64,000 nt of DNA, taken from assembly GCA_007922225.1 (NCBI GenBank), contig ML680047.1, positions 87,686 through 151,685 on the forward strand. Reading direction: 5' to 3'. Each line of letters starts with the position of its first letter. The stretch's first letter is position 1. The stretch is from Emydura subglobosa. Its lineage: Eukaryota > Chordata > Testudines > Chelidae. This document shows positions 1 to 12,200 of the stretch, piece by piece. The translations under genes were made by a program, and so were the position numbers. The notes below the pieces were generated by a model, which did no database searches, was not told the origin of the DNA, and worked only from the letters and a program-made list of their open reading frames with translations.

Positions 1-225
1 GCTGCCAGTGGTGAAGGTTCCCAGAACTGTTGGGCTGTGGGCTGTGGTTAGTTTGTTTGATCAGTTGACAATAGATTTCATCACGAAGGGGCTTTAGGTC
101 ATGGCAGGTCTGCAGAATGCCTTGGATAATGGGGATGGGATCAGATACCGTCTCAATCTCCTGGAGGGAGTTAAAGATCTTGATGGCTTCATCCTGCAGG
201 CTGCTGTAGCCCTTCTCTTGCTGCA
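1..225 (-). CDS. Myosin-X-like exon n: MyTH4 core, cut by window edge
   Basis: After the acceptor CACTACAG the exon encodes [18 protein letters not shown], then [19 protein letters not shown] and [13 protein letters not shown], all core MyTH4 helices. Seventy-four full codons are visible and no donor is reached, so the exon continues before position 1. The FERM domain should follow outside the window. Confidence 0.96.
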
Positions 226-3200
226 CTGTAGTGGGATCACAAAAACAAGACAGGATTTCAGGATTTCCCAGAGTCCCTGATTGCCAAGCATGCAGGGTAT
301 CAGTCTGTGGAATGTGTTTGACTCCATGGAACTGGGGAATGGCAGCATGAGAACCAGCATTACCGGTCATCTCCTGAACTCAGTCTTTGATTAACATCTC
401 AGGAAAGCTCCATGTTTAAATGTAAAAATGCACCATTATCCAATCCTATATTAAAAAATTAAACTTGTCCACATTGCAAATCCTGCATATTTTCAGATAT
501 ACATAAAAACAAAGTAGTATCCTTAAAGGGACATTTAAGTCTCCCCTGTTGCTGTGAGGGCCCACACAAACAACAGAGGCAAACAATGGATCAGTTATAT
601 AGAGTGGAACAGGACCTCTACTTGCCCTGGGGCTTAAGATCATCATCCTCTTTAAGCTCAGTCCCTAAAAGAAAAGAAAAATGTTCCAGGTCACAGCTTC
701 CTGCAGCCTTTCCTAGAGGAAAATAAAAGTCACAAGACAGCCTCCGTTAGGGTCCAAACTGAGGGCAGCTTCTTCCTGCCTAGTCCAAACCAACCAAACC
801 TGAAGAAAACAATTTGTACTGGGCTTCTAGGTCCTCCTTAATAGAAGCCAGGCAATTCATTTCACAGTTTCTTTCTTTCTCCCTGCCTGCCTGCCTGCCA
901 TGCCCCCAAGCTTGGTTTAGGCATTTACCCAGGCCAGGTCTACACCACATACCTATATCTGTATGACTACATCACTCAGGGGCATGAAAAACCCACACCG
1001 CTAAGTGACACAGTTATACCAGCCTATCCCCCCATATAGACAGCACTGTGTTGGTGGGAGAGCTGCTACCATCTCTTGGGGAGGTGAATTAACTCTCCTG
1101 TTGACATAGGAGCATCTTCACTAAAGCGACGCAGCTGCACTGATGCAGCTGCGCCACTGTAACGCGTTATGTGAAAACAAGCCCTTCGTTTGGAAGAAAT
1201 CAGAGGACACCTCTCTCCCTAGCCTCTGAGTGCCTCTGCTTCCAATTAGGAAGCGTAGCTGCTGGCTCCATCTCCTAGTATTCTAACAAGCCAGAGCAGT
1301 GAGCTCCTCTGCCTAGGCCTGACAGCTTCAGCAACATTTAGGACCCAGTTCTCAGTTCAATGCAGGCAATTAACCCCTTTCTGATCCAACTCGAGGTAAG
1401 GCACACACATTTCCTTCACCAAGTGGAGACAGGGATACTGCCTGTACCAAGAAAAGTGCTGTCCAATGCACAAAGCAAACACATTGAAAGATGAGAAAAA
1501 ATTGAGGGTCTAATCTCTGTTAATTATTTTTAGTAACAAAAGTAGGTAAGAAACATTCAGTCAGAGTCTGTTTGTTAAGTTGATGCAGTCCCTTTGAGGT
1601 GTACATTTAACAGGAGGAAAAGGAGTAGCAAACTCCACACCAGTGTTTTCCCAGGAATTGAAATTCAAATTTGCAAGGGGATTGAGAGCTGCGGGGTCAG
1701 ACTGTGAGGGTAAAGTTGGGCTGTATGGCACCCTAGTAAAAACTGAAAAATGTTTCACAATCATTTTATAAGATTTAACTCAGGTTTTAAAATCATCACA
1801 CAAATTAAAGTTGGCTATTCAAGCTTACTATGAAGCACTACATCTATATCTTTCTTGTTGTAATTTTGTAGAACTCTGCTAATGAACTTCTCGAATGCAG
1901 TGTGTTCATCTTCCGTGGCTTCTTGTGTGTCTGGTATTTCAACTGATATGATCATGAGTTCATTCACATGATCAGGTAGAAGGTGACTTCTTTTACAACA
2001 CAAAATTCTATTCAATGATGAAAAAGAACACTCAACTGTAGCTGTTGTGACTGGGAGTAGCAAGAGATGAATTCCTACTTTTTTCATCCCAGGAAACACA
2101 GCACAAAGCTCGGGTTGAGCCACTAGTGATGATAAAAAAAGCTGAAGTCAAATCTTCGTTCATTCATCCTATGACATTCCACTCTGTGTTCAAATTCTCT
2201 AGTCTGTCGTGATCACATGGCAGCCCCATTGCTGGTAGTACCTCACTCCACTCAACAGTAGAAGTCACTGTTCTAGATTTTCGACAATCAAGTCTGTATA
2301 CTTTTTTAGCTGGCTTAACAAATACTTCTTATCCTCTTCACTTAAGGATTCAGTATAAGTGCCTTCATTAGTCAATTTCTGGATTGAAGTCTTTACTTCT
2401 TCCAGTATGTTTTCAATGGATAGCTCTCTGATTGATCCAAGTGTAGCTCTATTGCTGGACAAAGATCTACTACCGTTGGTTTCAATAGTAGACTTACGAG
2501 AGAATGGGATTGTCTTCTCTGAACATAGTAGCAAAAGTAGTCCATCAGCCTCACTACTTAGATCCATTTCATCTTGGTAGATACTTTCCAAAGCCAGTAA
2601 TAATGGTTGCAGTAATTTTAAGACAACACTCAAGGACCGCTCATGAGAAAGCCAGAGAGTTTTCCCAGCTTGGACTGATCTGAACTTCAGTTCCAGAGCA
2701 TCTTCTATTTTTTTCGTAAGATGTTCAGTCTTTTTGGACTCTTGTTGAAAAAAGAGTAGAACAAAGACATTAAATTAATGTCTTTTTAGTGTCTTTTAAA
2801 GATTCTGCAGTTCGTACTAGTGCTAGTTGAGTAGATTATAGAATCACAGGACTGGAAGGGACCTTGAGAAATCTTCTAGTGCAGTCCCCTACACTCAGCG
2901 CAGGACTAACTATGATCTAGACCATCCTTGACAGGTGATTATCTAACCTGCTCTTAAAAACTTCTAATGACAGCGATTCCATAATCTCCCAAAGCAATTT
3001 ATTCCAGGGCTTAACTACCCTGACAGTTAGGAAGTTTTTCCTAATTCCAACCTAAACCTCCCTGGCTGAAATTAAGTCCATTGCTTCTTGTCCTAGCCTC
3101 TGAGGTTAACAAGAATAATTTTTCTTCCTCCTCCAAACAACTTTTTATATTCTTGAAAGCTGTTATGTTCTGAGTCTTCTCTTTTCCAGACTAAACAAAC

Positions 3201-6200
3201 AATTTTTTCAATCTTTCATCACAGGTCATGTTTTCTAGACCTTTAATAATTTTTGTTGCTCTCCTCCGGACTTTCTCCAATTTGTCCACATCCTTCCTGA
3301 AATGTGGCACCCAGAATTGGACACAGTATTCCAGCTGAGGCCTAATCAGTGCAGAGTAGAGCAGAAGAATTACTTCTTGCGTCTTGCTTACAGCACTCCT
3401 GCTAATACACTCCAGCCCAGAGTGATGTTTGCTGACAACATGATGACTGCTCACTCTTATTTATCTTGTAATCCACTATGATACCCCAGATCCCTTTTCC
3501 TCAGTACTCCTTCCTAGGCAGTCATCTACCATTTTCTGTGTGTGCAACTGATTTTTCCTTCCAAAGTGGAGTACTTTGAATTTGTCCTTATTGAATTTCA
3601 TCCTAATTACTTCAGACCATTTCTTCAGCTGTCCAGATCATTATGAATTTTAATCCTATCTTCCAAAACACTTGCAACCTCTCCCAGCTTGAGTATCATC
3701 TGCAAACTTTATAAGTGTGTTCTCTATGCCATTATCTAAATCATTGATGAAGATATTTAACAGAACCAGACACAAGACCTAACCCTATGGGACCCTACTC
3801 GATATGCCCTTCCACCTTGACTGTGAACCACAAAATTACTCTCTGGGAACTGTTTTTCAACCAGTTATGACCCACTTTCTATTAGCTCCATTTAGGTTAT
3901 ATATCAGTAGTTTGTTTATGAGAAGGTCATGTGAGACAATATCAAAAGCCTTAATAAAGTTAATATATACCACATCTACCACTTCCCCTAACCACAAGGC
4001 TTGTTACCCTGTCAAAGAAAGCTATTAGGTTATTTTGATATGATTTGTTCTTGACAAATCCATGCTGACTGTTACTTATCACCCTATTTTCTTCTAGTTT
4101 GCAAACTGATTGCTTAATTATTTGCTCCAGTATCTTTCTGGGTACTGATATTAAGATGGCCTCTACAGTGCATATAGGAGATTGGGATTACACTTTTCTC
4201 TGAACAATTCCTGTACTCCACCATGTCTTCCAGACAAGTTTGCAGTTCCATCAAATGCATGAGCAGCCATCTCTTTGGGACCCAATTCACAAGCACTTAA
4301 ATCTTCTATGATGTTGGTTGTCACGGATGCATCTGATGCATCTTCTATAACCTACCAACATCAAGAAATCGTACACAAAGACTTAAACACTTGACACCCA
4401 TTTACATCGGTGCATTCATCAGCCATATATGCAAATTTTTTGAATGGGGTGAGAGATTTCTTCACTTTTTCAACTGCTGAGTCTTTCTTTCACTGTTGCA
4501 CCGCATGCTTCTAACCAGTCAGTTCAGGTTCTTGCAGAAAGATAGTGAGCATTTGCCAATCTTGTTCAAAACCAGTGTCCAACTTCAGGGTTAACAAGTG
4601 ACAATGCCCTTAACATTGGCCTCCAGTTTGTAGCGTGTGGTATCTTTGTTTAAATAGAAAGTGTGATGTGACAGCCATGTTTGTTCGCATAAACTGTATT
4701 GTGTTTCCAGCATTCCCAGGACTATGCACAGGAAAGGGGAGGCTTAAAAGAAATTTCCTCCACTCCTCACAGAGCAAGGGCTGGGGACAGAAGGTACTGC
4801 TCCCTTTGCACATCTGGAGGTGCATACTACTCCTAAAGAGGACAGAGGGTCAGGACCCATCCCCTTTTGCACCATGGGTGCAGGCAGTCTGTAAATGCTA
4901 TCTGCATGCTGGAGAATTCAGACTATCCCTGGGGTGCTCAGGATCTGCATCATTCCCTATCGAAGAGTGCTCACATGGCACCTTCTCCCCTACCCTAAGG
5001 AGGAGAAGAGGTTTAAAGGACCCTCTGCGAAAATAAAAATCACTTACTATTGATACTGACATCTCCATAGGGCAGCGGCAGCAATGGGGAATGCAGAGGG
5101 TGCTGAGTGTATCTTAGGATGAGGTTCCTCCTGTATGTCTGTTCCACTACTTCCAAATTCATACTGTTTTCCTGAAGGACAGAAGAAGTTTCCTCAAACC
5201 TGCCCAATCTTTTTCCAGAACTCCTCATATAGCCAGGTTTAAACATGAACTTCTCCCATCAGAGTTCCACCAGTTTCAGCTAACTAGGCTTCAATTCACA
5301 GTTAAGTTTTACTGTAAAAATTTTTATAAGAATTGAAACTACCTCCCCCAGCCTAAAACTGGGATAAAGAAGTGCCTGAGGGGGGAACTGGACATTGGGG
5401 TTTGTATGTGACCAAGTGTGAGTGTCCACAAAATCTTGTAGCTGGGATTCACACTTGTCAGAGGAACTATGAATCTTAATGTGCACAAGGGAATCACACG
5501 TGATTCAGTTCTGTGGATTCTGTCATGTGTGTGTGAGGGATCAGTATGTGCCTGTGGTGGGGGACTTTGATATTTGACCACACAGGATTGAGCCATACCT
5601 GGGTTGGGGATCCTGATATTTGTGCTCTCAAGAGTCACATGCCCAACGGGAATCCCAAGGTTTGTGTCTGCAGGTTGACAAGAAGTTTTTTGTGAGTAAG
5701 GGGGATTTGCACACACCTAGTACGGAACTCAACATGTGCTTGCCGAAATCCCACAATAGGCTTAAGCCTGAAATCCTGCAGTTAAATTTGTACCTTGAAG
5801 CATGATATTTGATTATTTTTGCTGCATTATTACAAATGCTTTTCCCCCCATCTTTTTCCCAAGTCTTCTCCCCTAACATACCTAAGATACTGACAGTGAA
5901 TAACGTCAGCTGCAGATCTGGAATATTCTCCTGAACTTTGATTGCAGTGTTCAGTGCTACTTACCCTGATGTCACGAATAAGCTGCTGTGTGGGTGTTTC
6001 TATGGGAACCTTGCTGTCAATGACTCCTTGGATGGCAGCGGCCCAGCGCATGGCTTCATTCAGTAGCTTGGTATAGAGTTTGTATGAGTGCTTTCGACCA
6101 TGGACTATGATGTTCCAGTAGCCTACGGGCAAACAAAGATATAGGAAGTGAAACTTGGTTGCAATTTTCTGTCTCCATGTGAATACAGCATGTGGCCGTG

Positions 6201-9200
6201 GAAATACATTACTGACAAACTGGCAGTCTTATCAAATGACATGATGAAACTGATTAAAATTGACTGTGGAAAGATGCTTTTCCATAGTAAACCACTTCTC
6301 AATGGAAAGTTCCCAGTCCAAGTACTGATCCATCTCCATTCCTCCTGGCCCCACAAATGCATTGTGCTTGCAGGTGATGGGGCATTCCAATTCCCACTTT
6401 CATCAAAATACAAACATTGTTTCATGGCAGGTTGACTCCACCCCACTTCATCCTGTGGCTCTAACAAGGCATAAAGAAACCATAATACAAGGTTGTAAGA
6501 ATGAGCTACCACTATGATTGGTGCTAAGTTCAAGTAGTATACTTACTTATGGAGGTTTTCTAGTGACTCACAGTTAAGGCTGTATTTAGACAAACTTTAA
6601 GAAGAACTCAGATCACTCAGTCTCAAATGTTAAGGTTTGAATTTAGTCTCCTATTTTTAAGCACCTTTGCTCTTCCCAGACAATCCACTTTTCTGGTCAA
6701 AATTTACTAGCTTTTGCAGAAGAATCATTTTAGAATTTTTCACCTTTTAGAAATCTTTCTGAGATTGTAATGGTTGGGCACTCTTATGGCTGGAAAGCCA
6801 GAGTCACTAAAAAACTCCAAGCCCCGCCTCACCCCTTCTCTCTCTCTCTCACACACACACACACGCACGCACACATACACACACTCACTCACTCATTCCC
6901 AGCACAGCACAGGACAGGACAGAGCCACTTTCTAAAATTTACTTTTAAACATAAAGAGAATTATTCCCCTATCCCTCAAAACCTATTGTACCCTAAAAGG
7001 AAAAACCAAGAGAACTGCTCTGGTGCAGAGCCTAGTTTGCAACAAGCACCAAGGCAAGAGTGCATAGGGCTCTCCCTCTGCCACATGCCACCTAGACCTT
7101 CATGTCTCCCCCATGACATACCAGATACCACTGCTGCCCAGGCTGCCTCCTTCTCTCAGAAGCTCTACTCCTCATAGAGTCCCTATCATGCCAGGGAGGT
7201 GAAGTGGGTAGCAGAGTGCTACAAGGGAGAAATCAGACCTTTGATAAGGCAGGGGGACAAAGAGAAGGGGTCTGGAGTGAGAGGCAGAGCCCCTTTTTTA
7301 TGTTTTAAGATTCTGGTGCTCATATAGACTGGTCTCTATTCAGTGCTACTGGCTCATGGTCCAGGGAGTAAAGACAGCAGCACTACAAGGGACCAACTCA
7401 GTACACTCAGTGTATACTGAGGTAATAGTGCATCAAGGGCTCCCTATGGTGGGCCTACCTTGAGTGTCAAAGGAGCTAATGCAGTGGTCCCCAAACTGTG
7501 GGGATCCTAGGGGGGCATGGAGGAATGTTCGGAGGAGGTCTGGGGGGCCCCAAGCCAGTCCCCAAATGCGTGGAGGGAGTGCCACCCAGTCTTGCTCCTG
7601 GCTCCGACCACAGACCCAATCCCAACTCTGGCTCCTGACCACATACCAAAAACGTTTGGGGACCACTGAATTAGAGCAGTGGTGTACCCAGGAATCCTCA
7701 CAGTGCTGCTGCATTGGCTCTATTGTTACATGAGGCAGCACTGCTGTGGGGTGTTGTGGGGAGCAGTGCCAATATAGGAAGCACAAGTGATCAGGGAAGA
7801 GGTGCTCACATTCTTTCCCCTTGTACATAACCCACCAGGCTCCCTGGGTGCTTTTAAACCTCCCCAGTAGAAGTCCTGGTCTGATGGACCTGCTTAGGTC
7901 TGTAAGTTGGGTCTCTGCTCATCAACTACAGAAAGTGCAAGGATGAAGATGCTATCCCTGGAACAGAGTCTAGCACTTTCAACTTTCAACATACACCCAG
8001 TCTCAATGCACAGACCCAGTTCCTCTAACTCACACTCACACGCACAGCTGTAACTTCTACCTTTAGCTTTTCTGTTCACAAATAACCCATGACGTCCTTA
8101 GTAATACTGTCATGGTTTACCTGTTCTACCCCATCTGTCTGTAGCCCTCTGTTGTCTCTTGTATAATTAGATTGTAAGCCCCTGTGGGCAGAACCATCTT
8201 TTTTGTTCTGTGTTTGAACAGTGTTTAGCACAGTGGGATCCCTGGTCTATAACCTGGACCCCTAGGTGCCACAGTAATATGAACAGTAATAGACTTTATG
8301 AGTTGACAAATGTCTGTAGGGAACATTTGCCAGTCTGGCTGTTGTTAGTCAAGTGTGTGCATTTGAATATGATTTAAAGGAACTGCATGTGTGAACTGGG
8401 ATAAATCCAATGTTGCAAACGCCATGCAATTTGTTCAGAAGGGGAGGAATCTGAGTACCTTTGGGTAATATGTTGAAGGGTACAGATTTGGCCTGCCTCA
8501 ACTACTGTTTCTCCTTGATTTTCAGTGATGTGTTGGAGGGATTGTAACTGACCAACTTTAAATACCTGTCTATAGATAATTTGTTAGGAGGTCACATGCA
8601 GGGGTGATGAGCATACAACCTTCATCCCTCTCTGGGCCTTTTCAAAGCCGTTCACTGTTTTCATAAGGGGAAGTATCAGCTATTGGACACAGCAGCCCAA
8701 ATAAAGGCACATAGCACTTCTCAATAGAACTCTCCATAATGCTTTCTGTATCATATCCTGAACCCTCCCTTCCTTGGTCAGAATCAAAAAGGGGAAAGTT
8801 ATTCTTGAAAAATGCGTTTCCTTTTTGTTTGTCTCTCTTACCAGTTTCTTTGAAAACTCTCTCATCAGCCTGGACCACAGAGCAGAGGCTATTGAGAACA
8901 AGCGTGCCAAGTTTGGTGGCTGTGCGCTCCGAAGATTTGTAGTAATCAAGGGCAGTGTTTGTTAGCACAAACCAGCGTTTCTTCACCTTCAGAGAGGATG
9001 TTTTGTTGCTGCTTTGAACTTCCTTATGAAGCCAGCCTAACCAGAAAGAGGTACAATAAGCTTTAAGTTATCTGAGAGAGTCACTGTTGGGATCTTTGTC
9101 CTCTTCCACTGGTGGAACCTTTCAGTTTTCCATCCTCTGCCGGATGTGCCCAGATCTAAAGCTCCTCCCAAATGGCTACTGGTGGGTCCCTCCAGCTTCC

Positions 9201-12200
9201 CTTCTGCTTGAGATAGCAGTACCCTCTATGGTCTAGAAGAATCTCTCTCACTAAGTACATTATGGGCACTACTGATAATAAACTGACATACCCCTTCTTC
9301 TGATGAGCTGTTATAGTCCCAGCCACAATTGGATGCATCTGTGCTTTGCTGCTCAATGAGAATAATTTCCCCCTTGCCTCCCCATCATAAAGAGCCCTCT
9401 CATTTCAGAACACCTCACCTCTTGACATAAGTGAATTTGCTTGAAAGTCACTAATTCCTTGTAGTGAGGAGATGGCCTCCCTCTGAGCCAGAGGGGGAGG
9501 GACCACCCTGTGTGCCCGGGTGGGCAGAGCCAGGCCAGGCCCACCCCTCGCACTGGAAGCTGAGAGGTGGGACAGGAAGTAAAAAAGGCAGGGCCTCTAG
9601 CTCAGTTCACAGAGTCAGGGAAGGAGGCAGATGTCTCTTGTATGCTGCAGCCCTCTGGCTTGGTATAGCACCCTGACCCCGGAAGAGACTGAGTCCAGAG
9701 AGCAGCTGCTGAGACTGCTGGTGGCCAAATATCCTGATGGAGCAGAGGATCCCTGGACAACAGAGCCCCTCCCCAGACTGTGGCAGGAAGTAGCATAGGG
9801 AAACCAGACTTGAATCCAGTTTTGCTGTCAGTGCTCAAGTTGGCGTGTTTTGGTGGGATCCCTGCTGACCCAGTGGCAGAGTCTTCTGCCACTGTCACAG
9901 CCCTGGGCTGGGACCTGGTGGCGTAGGGCAGGCCTGGGCTCCCATCCCCTGCTGCCAATTCCACCCCTCAGGTGGCAACCTCTACACAGACTACTTGTTG
10001 GTCTGCCATGCCCTGCCTGAGGCCCCTAGACTGTTTGCTCCTCAGGCCCCCCCCCCCTCAGGGCCAGAGCCACCCCAGACTGTTTTGCTGCTCAGCCCCA
10101 CTAAAAGCCAGAGTTCCCATAGACTATTTGATGTTCCACCCTGCTTGAGGGCCAGAACCCCCACAGATCATAGCCATTGATTCACTAATTCTCCCCTGCA
10201 GTTGTGCTGTTCCCCACAGTGGCGCACTGAGGTGGAGCGGCCTCCCTTCAAGCCAGAGGGGGAGGGATGACTGCTAATGCACTACACTTTTGTATGCTGA
10301 ACAGGTACTGAAAAGACCACATACAATTCATTCTCCCTCTGAAAAGTCAGTGCCAGGTGTTATACACATCATCCTGCTGTGGCTCAGTTATAAACCTCAT
10401 CACAAAACATGGTTATTCAGCATTATAGGAGACATATTCTCTTTTCTTCCAATTCCTGAGACAGGAAAACCTCAGGTCTGTTCCTATCTTTCCTGGAGCA
10501 ATGCCAGCAAGCAGAGGGCTTGGTTGCAATGTAAAGAAGTGCCCAAGTTTTACGTGATAAGATGTCAGGCTCTCACAGTGTGATGGGATCAGTTATTGCC
10601 ATCCCTAAAGGCATGGAAAACTGCACCTATCTTGGCTAATATCAGCCTATTAGAATGACTGAACCTTTGATTTCTCCTGAACATGGTTAGAACCAATCCT
10701 GTGGGATCCCACTGGAAACACCATCACTTGTTGATGATTCTCCATGAACAATTATGTTATTATTTGTATCTGTCAGTTTTTAACCCATTTAAAATGTAGC
10801 AAGTTGACTTTGTATAGTGTTAGGTTTTTAATCAGAATGTTGTGGAGTTTTAAGTCAGACACCTTACAAAAGTGGAAACACATCACATCAGTAGTTATCT
10901 TTACATGTCAGACTCTGTAATCTTATCAAACAACAACATAACAGATTGTTTATGGGCCCCAATTTTCCATGGAACTATGTTGATTGATTTTAAATTATAT
11001 TTCTGTCCTCCAGTTCTTTAGTGATAGTGTCCCGTATCAGCCATTCCATTATTCTGCCCCATCTTCAGCGTAACTGACCTGTAATTATCCAGGTCATCCC
11101 ATTTACTACTTTTAAAAATGGAAACAACACCAACTTTCTTCCAGACACCTGGAATTTCCCTAGTTTTCAAAGATTTATCCTCCTCCTCAGCCAACTCATT
11201 TAAAACTCCTGGATGTAAATTATCTGAAGTTGCCAATTTTAAAATGTTTAACTTCAGTACATGCAGCACACTGACTGTGTGGGACAGTTATATGAAAGGA
11301 AAATGTTCTTACCTACCTGTGAATTTTGCTTCAATACTTTCCATGTCTTACTGTCTGTACTGTGGAGCATTCTGCAAAGAACCCCACAATGATAGCTTTC
11401 ACAGCTGAAAAAATTGTTCTCCTTAACCTCTGAGGACAGGACAAAAAGCAATGGGCTTTAAATTGCAGCAAAAGCGATTTAGGTTGGACAAACTTAGGAA
11501 AAACGTCCCAACTGTCAGGGTAGTTAAGTGCTGGAATTAATTGCCTAGGGAGTTTGTGGAATCGCCATCATTGGAGATTTTTAAAAACAGATTAGACAAA
11601 AACATCCCTTTTGGGGATGGTCTAGATAATGCTCGGTCCTGCCATAAGTGCAGGGGACTGGACTAGATGACCCCATAAGGTCCTTTCCAGTCCTGTGATT
11701 CTGTGATTCTATATATTGTGGCAGCCGTCAGCTCCCCTCTGGTGGGTCCCACGCTTGTACTGTCTCTAGTGGGCCAGACGTGTCCAGTCACCCCGTCTTC
11801 CCTAAGGAGGGGGGTAGGGACCCGGGCCCACCCGCTCCTCCGGGTCCCAGCCCAGGGGCCCTAGGAGAGGCAGCTATGTGCTGCTGGCACCGTGTTCCAG
11901 CTGCACTGTCTTCCCCTGGGCTACTTTTCCCCCTCCTTCTGGCTCCTTGAGCCGGATACCTCCGTTTGTCCACCGGCCTCTGCACTCCGTTCTGTTCCTC
12001 CACCTTCACTTCACCACTCCCCTTCACTTCAATCCGATCCATGTCCCTCCGATGCACAGCACAGCACAGCACACTCCTCCTGCTTGTGCTCTGACTGTTT
12101 GGGGCGGAGGGCTTTTATGAGGCTCCTGGCTGATCCTTCACTGGCCCCAGCTGCCCCTAATTGCCCCCTAATGGCACCTAGCTAATCTGCAGGGAACAGA

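Noticed and set aside
8842..9036. Separate small PH-domain gene
   Set aside because: It has splice sites on both sides and phase-1 joins to exons j and l; it is an internal exon.
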